Shown: piece after piece, positions 1 to 11,722 of the stretch
How positions within the stretch are numbered: the first letter of the stretch is position 1
How the letters are laid out: each line of letters begins with the position of its first letter
Source: Deroplatys truncata
Lineage: Eukaryota; Arthropoda; Insecta; Mantodea; Mantidae
Assembly: GCA_030765065.1 (NCBI GenBank)
Contig: CM060978.1
Coordinates: 109,301,192-109,365,191 of the forward strand
DNA length: 64,000 bases
Direction of reading: 5' to 3'
Notes under the pieces: model-generated
Seen by the model: only the letters and a program-made list of their open reading frames with translations
Database searches by the model: none
Told to the model about the DNA's origin: nothing
Program-made: the position numbers and the translations under genes

Positions 1-1640
1 TTTGTATCAAACAAGGCTTTATCTCAGAAAAAAATGTAAAACAATAGATATTTCGCAAACGGTAATTCCGCAAAATTTTATTTGACTCAGCTTCTATATT
101 TTAACGAGTATCGCATATTTTCTGCAGCAAAGTTTGGTTTATCTCGTGTATTTCCCAATTACACAAAAGAACGCAATAAGTACAGCACATACCTGCATTT
201 TACTTGTCACGTCAACATCTCATTAATAAACATCAGTATTGCCACTTTTTGAGAAAATAAAGGCAACACCAGTGGTGAGAGTATTGCAGAATATGGCACG
301 CCAATGCAATGCTTGTGTTCACCGCAATGGGCGTACGTTCCAACATTTACTTTGAATGAGAAAGCTGTGGTGTACTGAAACACCGAGGTGTTTGTGTGTT
401 CGTTCTTGTTCCAAGTTTATGTACCTTACTAAGATAAATACAAAACTGCAATTTGCGTTGTTCATTTTGTCGTATTTAAATGAAGTCCCGCACAAAAAAC
501 CATGCCTAAACAAAAGGTATTTCAATCATGTTACCTAGAAGCTCCCAGAGTTTGTCCGACTTATTTTGGGATATTCTGTATAGTTAGTATCAAATATACA
601 TCCACAATGGCAAATTACTAAAACAAAAATCGGTTACAGTTTTATTGTATGTATAATTTGAATTCGATTTCAGCAATTATATGTTATACAAGAATAAAAC
701 TAATTACTAAAAGTGCAACATAAAAATAAATTTCTCCTTTATTGCAATCATTTCAGAAAGATTCTGGTAATGTGTTTTATAGCTTGGGTATCCGTAATCG
801 TTAAAATGTATATTCTCTTATGAATATTTACAAAGTGTTATATTTTTGGAACCATAATTGCATTGAATGGTACGACACTTAAAGGGTAATTGAAATTTGG
901 AATTTATTCTACAATTAATTACATAAAAATCATCACGTATATACTCCAATGTTAACACTATTTTGTCTTCTAGTAGACAGAAATGTCAGGAAATTCTCCT
1001 AGCAATTCAACTGAAATTTAACGCATGTTATAAAGTTTATTGTATTGCCTGTTAAATTTCTATCGTAAAGTATTAAAGTAAATACTACAACTTGCTTCTT
1101 CTGCAGGCCATGTAATACGTACTTTGTTTAAGAGGCCGTAAAATTATTAACAGTGCGCAAAGCGATTAATTGCATTTTTACGTGCTAGCTTTTAGTCTCA
1201 TTTAACGCACTGTTATCAGGGCGGAAGATACAATTTTATGCACAGTCGGTATGGGGGTTGCGAAAAAAGAAAAAAATTAATTTATATGTGCACTTCAGCT
1301 CTAATGCTCTCCGCTGTTCATTTTGTTTTATGATTACTTTTTCCCAAAAGAGAATTATTAAAGGAATCGGTTTTTCACAACTGTACTCTCCGCTCTCCGT
1401 TTTCCAAACCCCACCCGAGATGACTACTTTCTCTACATTTTACAATTAACTTCTCTTCGACCGTTACATGCGTGGACAGAAAGCACGCTATGAGTTATGT
1501 TCAATTCTCACCAAGTGGGAATTCGTTAAGTTCTTTTTCCGAAGACAAATTAGCTCTATAGGATCGATGCCTGATCAGCTTAAGCAGGATTACCTAAATA
1601 TTTAACTGGTATATAGATAAATCAGCAACAAAAATGTTTT
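1..1640. other. No gene or repeat recognised
   Basis: This is AT-rich DNA with only short open frames that contain no recognisable motif. I see no RNA gene, simple repeat or copy of the dispersed families found elsewhere in the window. Confidence 0.6.
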
Positions 1641-2340
1641 ATACATCACCTCGTTTTTATTTCCTCTGCACCTAGTTATGTTAAAAAGAGGATGAATTGT
1701 ATTTCACCCGAAACTTGGTATCGAGATTTCAACGGAAATACATGCCTTTTGCCCCCTGAATTCAGAAAAAGCTGTGTGTGTCCGTGTGCGCGTATTGTTG
1801 GATTAATACCAAACCTGGTGTTTACGTTTTGCATCTTCCAGAATTGTGACACGAAGATTTTCAAGAAAATCCCCAACCCCAAACTATCCTTTACATGGAA
1901 AATAAATCGTTGTTTTTTATTTTCTCAAAAATGGCTATAGCGATTTTGATAAAAATATCATTGGTTTAAGGAATTTGCATGGCTAATAAAATGTATATCT
2001 TCAACTTTATGCCAATAGTCAGTTAAGTCTTCCATGCTCAACGAATTGCTATAAATAACCCATAAGCCAAACGAAAACTTCCTACATTAAAACGTCTATT
2101 TTTGCTTAAGCAAATTATTTAAAATTGTTTGCGAAGTAAATTTCTGAAATATACGTTACTATTCGTTTGAGTTTTCCAATATTTTATCAACATTTTCGAT
2201 GTGCTCGATATCATGCAAAGGTGTGGAATTTCAAAGGTAGTATATAGCGACTGGCTTTTTAATGATTTGACTATCCCTTCAGCGTCCTGTATCCCCCTTG
2301 TATCTGCACAGAAGTACATAATGAAACTATAAACTATACT
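1641..2340 (+). mobile_element. Degenerate repeat H copy (Helentron-associated-like)
   Basis: The order of conserved blocks matches the better copies at 44-45 kb. These are a 'tatttcacccgaaact / tatcgagatttcaacgg' block, a TG-rich stretch (gtgtgtgtccgtgtgcgcg), 'gacacgaagattttcaag', 'tttacatgga', and 'ctcaaaaatggct'. The 5' inverted repeat has decayed and the 3' hairpin end is not recognisable. Strand is given so that + means the ACTTTCTCTAC end lies on the left. The copy abuts the inverted dimer that begins at about 2352. Confidence 0.6.
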
Positions 2341-2351
2341 TATTATTATAG

Positions 2352-3696
2352 AAAAAAAATCTGATGTATTACACTCACATGACTTTCTCTACTCTTGTAT
2401 AAACCATTTTTACAAACGCTTATTCTCCATATGCTTCATGTTAATCGAGATATCGAGATGTCAATCTTATTGGTAATTTTCTTGTAGGTGCAAGGGGAAT
2501 ATGGTAGGTTTTAAGCGATAGTCAAATATTTTAACGCTGGTTGCTATGTGGCGCATTCCATTCTCTTTGCATGTCTAGGACATAATAAAATGAATAACGA
2601 ATTTGAGAAAATGTATAAATATTGGAAAATTTAAGGGAATAACAAGCAATATCTCGAAAACGGTTCACTCAACAAAAGAAATGTATATGACATAAATTGT
2701 GTATTTTAACGCGATCTGCATTTTTTGTGTAGTAAAATTTTGTCTATCTCTTATGGTTTACCAGTTATGCAAACGTCCTTCACAATGAAGAATAATTTTG
2801 GAGACATTCCCAGAAAATTCGAGATATTCATAATATATATATTCGATTTTGATTAAAATATCATATGTTTAAGATATTTTTATGACAAATAAAATGTATA
2901 TCTTGAATTTCCTGGGAATGTCTCCAAAAGTATTCTTCATTGTGAACAACTTTTGCATAGCTGGTATACCATAAGAGATAGACAAAATTTTACTCCACAA
3001 AAGATGTAGATGGCGTTAAAATACACAATTTATGTCATATACATTTTTTTTGTTGAGTGAACCATTTTCGAGATATTACTTGTTATTCCCTTAAATTTTT
3101 CAATACTTATTTTCTCAAATGGGAATTCGTTATTCATTTTTTTGTCTTGGATATGCAAAGAGTATTAATCTGTGGCAAAGGGAATGGTGCTGCACCTAGC
3201 AACCAGCTATTAAGAGATATGTATATGCTTAAATGCTACTGTATTTCCAAATTGCCCTTGTAAATATATATTCCCCTTACATCTACAAGAAACTTAGCAA
3301 TAAGATAGAGTCTACAAATGTTTATCTCGATTAACATGAAGTAGATAGAAAATAAGCGTTTGCAAAAATAGTTTGTACAAGAGTATAGAAAGTCATGTGA
3401 GTGTAACACATCAGATTTTTTGTCTTGGATATGCAAAGAGTATTAATCTGTGGGAAAGGGAATGTTGCTGCACCTAGCAACCAGCTATTAAGAGATATGT
3501 ATGTGCTTAAAGGCTACTGTATTTCTATATTGCCCTTGTAAATATATATTCCCCTTACATCTACAAGAAAATTAGCAATAAGATAGAGTCTGCAAATGTT
3601 TATCTCGATTAACATGAAGTAGATGGAGAATAAGCGTTTGTAAAAATACTTTGTACAAGAGTAGAGAAAGTCATGTGAGTGTAACATCAGATTTTT
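2352..3696. mobile_element. Inverted dimer of repeat H with an extra end module
   Basis: The left arm (about 2352-2830) is a repeat H 3' half read on the minus strand. The right arm (about 2845-3420) is the same half on the plus strand, so the two form a giant foldback around about 2835. Both outer borders are the element's 3' hairpin end: tctgatgtattacactcac on the left and gtgtaacacatcag on the right. The 5' halves are missing. A second copy of the last ~276 bases (3421-3696) follows directly on the right, joined at a T-run. Confidence 0.75.
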
Positions 3697-3762
3697 AAAT
3701 TTAAGATTGTTTGTGTGTGACTGATCTAAGCAGACAAGGCGTTTTGAATTATATCACGTTTT

Positions 3763-5495
3763 CACTTTTACTTTCTCTACCACGTACATAATAATTAAAG
3801 AAGGTATTGCATTCCACCCAAAATTGGATACCGAGATTTCACGGAAACACATGTTGAGGTTCCGAAAAAAGCATTTTTAGAAGAAGGTCCGTGTGTGTGC
3901 CTGTAAACAGCATAAAACGAAAAGTCGGAACAAATGCATAACTTGGTATTTAGATTCAGTGCCTTCCAAAGATGTGAGACATAGATTTTAAAGGAAATTC
4001 TCCTACCTCAAACTACCCATTACATGGAACATGTTTCGAATTTTTTTATTTTCTAAAAATGGCTATAACGATTTGAATTAAAATACCTATATTAAAGATA
4101 TTTACATTACAAATAAAATGTACATCTTAAATTTTCTGGGAATAGCCTGTGAAGTCTACTTCATTCGGAAGGAGTTTTCTGTAATCTTTATAACTGCGAT
4201 AGACGAAAATTCGGATCAACACCAAACTTAGTATTTAGGTTTTGTACCTTCCGAAGATGAGACACCAAGACATTCAAGAAAATTCCCCTACCCCAAATTA
4301 CCTTTTACATGGAACATTTTCCGAAAATTCTGTTTTCTAATAAATGGCTCTAACGATTTTGGCTAACATTACATATTAAAATGATATTTACATGACAAAT
4401 AAAACCAATATCTTGAATTTTCTGGAAATTCCCTTAAAGTCCTCTTCATGCGTAAGGAGCTATGTATAATCTTATACAGGTGGACCATTTAAGTTGATAC
4501 TGTACAATATCTCCAAAAATAAGCGTTGTGGAAAGAAATGTCTTTAATAAAAGTTGCTTGATATGGGGAAGAAGTAAATGAAATTAGTCGTGTTTTGTTT
4601 AGAGGACGTTACGATGGTCATTTTAAGGTCCATTTAATTTTTTTAAATGGAAACCTATATTTTTATGTTGTTTTCTCACTCCTCATAAAATACTAAACAA
4701 TATTTGCAATTGTTCTTAAACCAAAGTAAATAACGAAAATTCTGAATGGCTGTGTACGAAGAGCGCAATGAATGTTGAAGCATCCGTGGATGGTCATTTG
4801 AAGTTCAAGTCAAGTTTCTAATTAGGAACCAACGTTTCTTATTTTGTTTCCTTATTCCTCATCACAAAATAAACGGCTTTTTATAAACCATTTTCTAACA
4901 TACAAAAACTAGGTTACCATTTAAAAACATTAAATGTACCCTAAAATGACCAGCTTAACGTTCTCGAAACAAATCACAACTAATGGAATTTACTTTCTCC
5001 CATAATATCAAACAACATTTATTAAAGACGTTTCTTTCTACAACGCTTAGTTTTAGAGATACTGTACAGTCGCAACTTAAGTGGTCCACCTATATAACTG
5101 GTAAACGTTAAGCGATAGACGAAAACGTACTACATAAGAAATGTAGATCTCCTCAGGACAAACAATTTATTTAAAATAGTTGTTTTGTGGCATCAGCCAT
5201 TTCCGAGATATTCGTTATTATACTTAGCCATTCTTTTAAAGTGCTGTCAACATTCAGTTGTTTCTCAGATTCCATTGAAACAGTATGGCATTTTAGGATC
5301 AACGTATAGCGTCTAGTTCTTGAACATTTAACTATCGTTTTCCCTTTGTACCTATAATGAAATGTGCAATGTAGTTATTTCTGCAAAAGTTTATTTGGCT
5401 TAAAATGAAGTAGGTATAAAAATAAGCTTTAGTAAGACTAGTTTGTATATCCACCAATAAAAATAGAGGGTAGAGAAAATCATGTTAAGATATCG
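3763..5495 (+). mobile_element. Repeat H copy, internally rearranged and interrupted
   Basis: The copy starts with the 5' end 'acttttactttctctacc' and runs through the usual blocks to about 4190. It then jumps back to the 'cggatcaacaccaaacttag' block, so about 280 bases of the middle are partly duplicated (4197-4474). The 3' half resumes at 5095 (taactggtaaacgttaagcg) and ends near 5495 with 'agagggtagagaaaatcatg'. The break at 4477-5092 is a separate foldback MITE. The 3' half belongs to a diverged subfamily shared with 5500-6242 and 18876-19105. Confidence 0.7.
4477..5092. mobile_element. 616-bp foldback MITE, TA target duplication
   Basis: The termini are CAGGTGGACC on the left and GGTCCACCTA on the right (last base diverged), flanked by TA at 4475-4476 and 5093-5094. 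Inverted similarity continues inward for roughly 200-250 bases; for example, 'aagcgttgt.gaaagaaa.g' on the left matches the complement of 'tttctacaacgctta' on the right. Removing the element plus one TA restores the host repeat H text 'atcttataactggtaaac', which supports precise insertion. There is no coding capacity. The TA duplication suggests mobilisation by a Tc1/mariner-type transposase; the source element is not known. Confidence 0.85.
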
Positions 5496-5499
5496 CGGA

Positions 5500-6242
5500 C
5501 TTTTATAAAAAGGTCCGTGCGCGTTTCTGTGAACAGCTTAACTCAAAAACGAAAAGTCAGATAAATACCAAACTTGGTAGGTTCAGGCCATCCAAAGATG
5601 CGGCACGAGGATTTTCGAGAAAATCCCTCACTACAACTACTCTTTAAATGGAACATTTTTCGAATTTTTTATTTTCTAAAAAATGGCGATATGGTTTTGA
5701 TAAAAATATAATATATTCAAGATATTTACATGGAAAATAAAACGTATGTTTTGAATTTTCTGGGAATAGCCTTTGGAGTCCTCTTTTCGGAAGCAATTTT
5801 GTATAAGCTTGTATGACTGGTAAACTTTAAGTGATAGACGAAAACGTACCACAAAAAAAAATTTAGACCTCTTTAAAACACAAAATTTATTTCAAATAAC
5901 TTTCTTTGTAGCATCAGCCATTTCCAAGATACTCGCTACTAATGGTTCGATTTGTTATATGCTTCGTCAATCTTTTAAAGTCTCATCGATATTCAATTGT
6001 TTCTCGCGATTGCATGGAAACAATATGGAATTTTAAGACCAATATATAGCGTCCAGTTCTTAAACATATGACTTTCGCTATTCCCTTTGTATGTTAAGAA
6101 ATGTGTAATATTATTTCTGCAAAGGTTAATCTAGATTAAAATGAAGTAGATAGAAAAATAAACATTCGTAAGAATGATTTGTACACCCACTAATAAACGA
6201 TAGAGGGTACAGAAGGTTATGTGAATGTAACATATAGAACTT
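5500..6242 (+). mobile_element. Repeat H copy, 5'-truncated
   Basis: The copy starts at the 'aaaaaggtccgtgcgcg' block, so the first ~100 bases of the element are missing. It continues through 'gaacagcttaactcaaaaac', 'ggcacgaggattttcgag' and 'aaaatggcgatatgg'. It ends near 6242 with 'ttatgtgaatgtaacat' followed by a T-run, the decayed 3' hairpin end. The 3' half belongs to the subfamily with 'ccactaataaacgatagagg'. Confidence 0.65.
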
Positions 6243-7554
6243 TTTTAACTGGCATCTTAAACAAGAGGGCAATATTTAAGTCATCTTCAATAAAAATTCA
6301 AAATATCTTTAATTATGCAAACAAATTCTCAAAATTCTAATTGTCATTAATTGAGTCTTGGAAAGAGCCATTAGGCTTACTGTGTTTTTAAAAACTGTAG
6401 ACTGTTACTTAATGTATATTAAGTTACATGCCTTGTCCGTAACAATTAGCTAATACCACTACCGATATAAATTTTATTGATTTTTAAAATTCGCGTATGT
6501 TCTGTTTTCGGAAGGTAGACATGCCCAAGGTCACTCATGCACCTGCAGATCATAATTAAGTTAGTCACATGAATATAAGTGGAATTTCCCTTAAAAAGCA
6601 TAATTATATCTAAAGTAATCTGAGCTATGAATTGTTCATATATAGAATTTTAATAAAAAAAATTTGAGTCCAACCCAGTGCCTTGCAGAAGAGCAATTTG
6701 CATGATAAGTTTAAACTGTTGGAAAAAATGCAGTGATTTTACTAACTTTCATTTGAAATTGATGCTAAAGAATTGTTCTTCCTTTAACATCTCACTTTAA
6801 ATTGCCATTAAAGGGATATTGAATTTACAAAAGGCCTGAACACATTTAAGTTGAACTTAAATTTAAATTCATGAAGATAATGGTTGATGATAGATTTGTG
6901 CGTGTAAGCCAGAGCTTCTGTCTTTAAATAGTACAGTAAATTGAAATTTTCTTCATTTTGTACCTCCTTTAAGTCGTTCTTCCGCTTAAGTATTTTACGA
7001 GGTTTTAGTAAAGTTTCAGTCTCTTTTTATAATTTGAGTGATTATATTGAGAACACATGAGTATAAAGAAGTTTGGACAAGTTATATGACAAAAATCGAT
7101 TAAGTATAATATATTATATGAAAAAAAATCAAATAGAAAAATTCTAGAACCTATAAAATAATACCATAGGGGATTTACAACAGCAGGATTTCATATACAA
7201 TTAGATAAAGATATAGGTTTTGTGCATGTTATTTCACACCATAAGGAGTAAAAAGAAGTGTTACTAACATTTACACCAACATCTGGTTATATTTCCATCA
7301 AGTCACATACAAAACTCAAAAATCTCAATTTGACATAGGTCATTCTCATTTGCTATCCATTTTATCCTTTAAAATGAATAATAGCTTTCTGCACTTTGTG
7401 AATTGATATATCCGTAAATCTAGGGGGAAAACAAAAAGTAAACAAGCACTGCTCTCTTGCTTTTGATGACGATCAGTAATTAATGCGACAGCCACGATGT
7501 TGCTTTAGGTACAAATAAACATCAGGCGTGGCGAAAAAGTACCTGCTTACACAA
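6243..7554. other. No gene recognised
   Basis: AT-rich sequence without a recognisable coding frame, RNA gene or copy of the local repeat families. Confidence 0.5.
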
Positions 7555-7563
7555 TGAATAATA

Positions 7564-7608
<45 letters not shown>

Positions 7609-7701
7609 TATTATCATAATTATCACAGTAATTTCCTAGAACGAGGCCTAGTATTCGCGCAACAATAACGTGTGATATTGCAAATGATGATGATGATGAT
7701 G

Positions 7702-7732
<31 letters not shown>
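7555..7732. repeat. Two (AAT)n microsatellites
   Basis: Runs of AAT repeats occupy about 7555-7610 and, after a GAT stretch, 7684-7732. About 75 bases of unique sequence separate them. Confidence 0.9.
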
Positions 7733-7735
<3 letters not shown>

Positions 7736-7764
7736 TTGGTTATTATTAAACAATACATGTTTAT

Positions 7765-8510
7765 TTCATACATCACCTACCTACAGAAAGTACGGAAGTA
7801 CTGTATTCCATATAATTCGAAGTAGCGATTTCATAGGAAATAAAAGTTTTCAATTTCACTGAGCTCAAAGGCAGAATTTTAAGAAAAAAAGAAGCTCATG
7901 TGTAAGTGCGTCTGCGTGTCTATTCGCCTGTCTGTCTGTCTGTCCATCCATCAGAGAAACGTCGGATGAATACCAATTTTCAGACTTGAATCCTACATGT
8001 GTAATCATCATCCCAGATGAAAGTTTTCAAGCAAATTGCATCACCCTAAATTACCCTTTACGGGGAAAAAAGTTTGAGACTTTTCACTTTCTCAAACACT
8101 GCTCTACCGATTTTGATTAGAATAAATGTACTACGTTTGAGAAATTCATGTGACGAATTAAATTATATGTTATTTTATGTGAATAGCCTGTGAAGTCCTC
8201 TTCATACAGATTGAATTTTCAAGTTTATACAATCTAAAAATCACAGTAAAAGACAAAAGTTGGTATATAAAAATGTCTAGCATATTAATGTACATAATTC
8301 TTGTGAAATACATTTTTTCGTAGCCTTTGTCATTATTCTACGTTGCATGTTTACACTTTCCTAAGCACATCATCTGACAGAGATGCTTAAATGTTTATGA
8401 TCCTTGTTTTTTCTCCCTCCATCGTAAGAGCTATTTGAATGCTCATTCGGTATGTTTTATGTTCGTATTGCTTAATTTGAAATATTTCTAGGCAAAACTT
8501 TATGGTGAGT
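7765..8510 (+). mobile_element. Diverged repeat H copy, third subfamily
   Basis: It shares the block order of repeat H: 'agtactgtattccat', a TCTG-rich stretch at 7905-7950, 'cggatgaataccaatttt', 'aaagttttcaagcaaattgc', 'accctttacggggaaaa', and 'atagcctgtgaagtcctcttc'. Its 3' part (from about 8341, 'gttgcatgtttacactttcc') differs from the main family but recurs at 9061 and 33030. This defines a subfamily with another tail. Confidence 0.55.
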
Positions 8511-8589
8511 AACCTAACGTGGTAGAAGTGTGTGTATGAAGTCTAGTATATAACGAATAGAAACGTAGTGTGTGTTTGACCAGATTTTA

Positions 8590-9052
8590 TTAGCATGGCG
8601 GTAAATTTCGGTAGTTTATATAGTTGATGTTTAATGTGCCCAATTTTGCATCAACAGACTCAGTGCAACCATACATTCGATCCAACGAGTGTATCATCTT
8701 ACCAGTAACTCGCCGACGACCACATCAGTGCGATGTGGTAGCAAAAGTGAACTGAAGATGAAACATCCTTTAGGTCCACACCGGGACTGGGATAGTCAGG
8801 GCTTACGAATTTATCTAATAAAACATTCACACTTTCCATTTTATCCTGAATAACTTGGTCGCGAGCCAAGTATAGCATTCATCATGATTTTAATGACAAC
8901 AGCTGCTGTCTCCTGGAGTTCCGCTCGAGTTCATCGCTTCGAATTCGCAATCTTACACGTTCCAAAATCACATTTTTAATGAACACCATATCTGTTCCTA
9001 TCGGCAGACTATGCTCGCGTGCTTTTCTTAAGGTAACCTTAGTGTTCGTCAT
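8590..9052 (-). pseudogene. Unrecognised coding remnant, paired with 36640-37180
   Basis: On the minus strand this stretch can be read from a candidate ATG at 9050-9052 (MTNTKVTLRKARE...). It then reads through broken frames to a segment with ESVNVLLDK, then YPSPGVDLK, then LDRMYGCTESVDAKLG. A second locus at 36640-37180 encodes, on its minus strand, ESVNVLLDK, YPSSGFNLK and DRIVDCMLSADARLNTM. The similarity holds at the protein level (residue classes, spacing) and is better than at the DNA level, so these look like old copies of one gene. I do not recognise the family. It could be the accessory ORF of a mobile element or an old retrocopy. Stops (two consecutive near 'LLSLKS') and frame changes make it non-functional. 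Confidence 0.45.
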
Positions 9053-9055
9053 TTT

Positions 9056-9840
9056 CAAAACATTCTATGTTGCATGTTTACACTTTCCAAATACATCATG
9101 ATTGGACATGTTTGAACGTTCCTGTTTTACTTGTATTGCTTACCTAACTACCCTTTTGCTAGGGAAAATGTTCGTTAGTTTTTATCTACAAAAATGGCTC
9201 TAACGATTTTTATTAAAATACTATATGTTTAAGAATGAGTAATAAAATGTGTATCTCGAATATTCTGCGAATGAATTATATAACTTCTAAACTAAGAGGA
9301 GATATCCTAAAACCTACTCCACAAAAAATATAGATTTTCTTAAAACACACAATTTATGTCAAATACTTTTTTTTCAGAAATGTTTTTGTCATTGGCTTGA
9401 AGTTACCAATACTTTATATTCTTTTACAAGTGATAATTTACTATTCTTTTCTCCAATCCCCATGGCCAAGCAAAGAGTGGAATTCCAAAGTCAACACATA
9501 ACAACCTCCATTTCTTTAAAGCTTTGATTATCGCTTGAGATCATTGTATCTATCTTGTACCTTCAAAGAATCTGCAATGAAATCATTTCTGCAAGCCTTT
9601 ATCTCGATTAACAAGAATTAAATAGAGAAATAATGTTTTGTAAGAAAATATTTTGTAGAAGAATGGTTAGAGAAATTTCTGTGAACGTAACACATCAGAT
9701 TTCTTTTTCTTTCCATCGCAAGGGCCCATTACCACATCTGGACATTCGAATGCTGTTTCAATATCTTTACGTAACTAAGCACTTGTTGCATAATTGGAAA
9801 ACATCACTAGTAACAAACAGTGAATAACGTAACATGGATA
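9056..9840 (+). mobile_element. Repeat H copy, truncated and rearranged
   Basis: This begins with the subfamily tail text 'atgttgcatgtttacacttt'. It then enters the repeat H middle (aaaatggctctaacgattttt, 'attaaaatactatatgtttaag') and 3' half (tgtgaacgtaacacatcag at about 9680-9700). After that it switches to 'gtaactaagcacttgttgc', also found at 33175. It is probably two overlapping insertions. Confidence 0.5.
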
Positions 9841-9863
9841 GAATAATCATTTTATATAAATAA

Positions 9864-10390
9864 TGTGACGCAGCAGTCATGGCCCAAGGTTATCGGGAGG
9901 TCGGCGCCGGCCAGTCGGAGGTAAACAGAGATAAGCAGCGCACTTGTCCAGCGTAAACACCGGAAGCGCTATTGCCAGAGTCTTCTGGAGGTTTCCTCCC
10001 CCGCCTCCAGAATGCATGCCCAAACAGTTCTAGAATATTCCATGGAGTATTCCATTGGTTATATAAACGAATTAGTAAGTGCGTTTCTGCAGTTCTACAA
10101 GTGAGTTTGTGACGACAACTGTGACGTGTGGTGAGTGCTGATGATGCAGGAGAGACTGAAGAAGTATTGTGCTCAACTCCCCAGCTAGTGAATCGTCCGC
10201 AAGAATTAGCTACGTCGTGCGTATTTCATTAAGCCGCTACATCAAGAAGGAAAGTGAAGTGACGGGGAAACTGAACTAGTTCACATTAGCAAAGTAACAG
10301 TGTAAACTAAGTGAAGTTAAACCAGATCAAAAAGTGACAGTGAAAACTGAGAGAAGTGACATTGAAAAGCTGGACAAAGTCGCAGTAATA
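9864..10390 (+). promoter_or_regulatory. Heat-shock-like promoter and leader, or an LTR
   Basis: Two correctly phased heat-shock elements are visible: TTCtgGAGgtTTC at 9983-9995 (one unit imperfect) and TTCtaGAAtaTTC at 10028-10040 (perfect). An inverted CCAAT motif (attgg) lies at about 10054-10058 and a TATA box (tatataaac) at about 10060-10068. Transcription would start near 10090. What follows is an A-rich leader with repeated aagtga/agtgaa words, in the style of insect hsp70 5' leaders. GC content upstream is much higher than in the surroundings. The block begins TGTGACG, so it could instead be a retrotransposon LTR plus leader. A Tc1 element interrupts it at 10393, and no heat-shock protein frame follows at 11721, so it is an orphan either way. 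Confidence 0.5.
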
Positions 10391-10392
10391 TA

Positions 10393-11720
10393 CATTGCCG
10401 TTTGTGAAAATTGCAAAACCAAGAAAGAAACGCAAGAATCCAATGAATTTAATACCACAGGTTAGGTACATGACAAGTAACAAATGATAAACTTTTCAAA
10501 TCTATACATGACTTTTGAGCCCTAATATCCAGTATTTGGCGTGGCCTCCATGCGCTGCAATTAGAGCTGATATACGCCGTCGCATTGAATCAAAAAGCTC
10601 CTGAATAAGTTCCTGAGGGATTTCCCTCCACGCAGTTTGTATTCGAGCCCATAAATTCGTGACACTGGTTACTGGAGGACCGTGACGCACCAGGTGCCGA
10701 CAAACCATTTCCCAGACATGTTCGATGGGCGACATGTCAGGCGAACGTGCAGGCCAGGGAAGCAATGGTATCCGTCGCTTTTTGCAGAAGGCTTTTGTAT
10801 TCCTCGCAATATGTGGCCGGCATTGTCCTGTGGAGATGCCTGAAGCAGGGGGAGTACCTTAGGCTCTACAACCACCGTTAGGTACCGGTTGCTGTTCAAA
10901 GTGCCCTCAATTCGTAGGAGGCGAGATCGGTTGTTGTAACCAATGACGCCCTGAACCATCACACCTGGTGTTTGTCCGCTATGCCGCTCAACAATGCAGC
11001 CCTCCAGGTTGCGCTCACCACGGTACCTCCGGACACGTATACGACCATCACTGTAGGACACGTTGAAACATCACTCGTCCAAAAAGACTACAATTTTGCC
11101 ACTCAGCACGCCAGTAACGGTGTTCACGTGCTTGTGGTTTCTGGGCAATGGAAGCCAACGTAATGGCAACCAGTCCAACCTGCAGCTGACAGCGACGAAC
11201 CGTTGATGCAGACAAGTTCACATCTGTTTCAGTGTTCCAGCGTCGAGCCAACACTGTGGATGAAGCTGTACGGTCCGTTATGGCCATGCTGACAAGATGA
11301 CGGTCATCCCGTGCTTTGGTCATGTTGCTGGTCTAGTACCCGCTCTTCGCTGCGTACGACCTTCATCTATCCACTGCTTCCACACACGCATGCCCTGTAC
11401 AAGCCGAAATGTCACGGTATGACAAACCCGCTTCCCGGAGACCGATCCTTCTGCCCCGTTCGAACTCACTCACATGCCGATATGGCTCCCTTTGACGTCG
11501 ACGAGGCATACTGACACTCACTTTATTCTTTCCACCTTGCTTCACAGTCTGCACTGACTACACCGAGCGCAACACTGACCTTGTCGGACCGACACGAGAG
11601 GACTCTGCTCGGCCTACGTGTACCCTTTCTCTCTGCAAACCTAATCACTTATTGCTTGCACGCTCTTCTACACTTTCGGGAAATTCTTTCTTGGTGGTGC
11701 AATTTTCACAAACGGCAGTG
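10393..11720 (-). mobile_element. Tc1-family DNA transposon, copy 1
   Basis: The element ends are CATTGCCGTTTGTG on the left and the complement CAAACGGCAGTG on the right. TA flanks it on both sides (10391-10392, 11721-11722). The inverted repeats extend about 40 bases, up to the 'aagaaag' block. The interior encodes a Tc1 transposase on the minus strand. It is 1328 bp, typical for the superfamily, and closely resembles the copy at 33335-34731. It sits inside the heat-shock-like leader. Confidence 0.93.
10502..11509 (-). pseudogene. Tc1-type transposase, broken
   Basis: Start codon at 11507-11509 (MPRRRQREPYRH...). The N-terminal paired-like helix-turn-helix region is followed by a second DNA-binding segment (ASSTVLARRWNTETDVNLSA) and then a DDE catalytic core. 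The C-terminus reads PWPARSPDMSPIEHVWEMV, with the third acidic residue as E (DD34E type), and ends GGHAKYW. The first catalytic motif is hit: the DNA reads LDE followed by TGA where LDESRF is expected. Further frame changes separate the HTH and the core. The second D survives in the 'QDNAGHI' motif. The protein would cut and paste the element at TA sites in the nucleus, but this copy cannot make it. Confidence 0.9.
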
Positions 11721-11722
11721 TA

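Noticed and set aside
7547-7753. Poly-Leu / poly-Ser open frame (also poly-Tyr at 20088 and poly-Ile at 29749)
   Set aside because: These are translations of AAT/TTA microsatellites.
10080-10390. Hsp70 coding sequence after the heat-shock-like leader
   Set aside because: No heat-shock protein frame is present before or after the Tc1 insertion.
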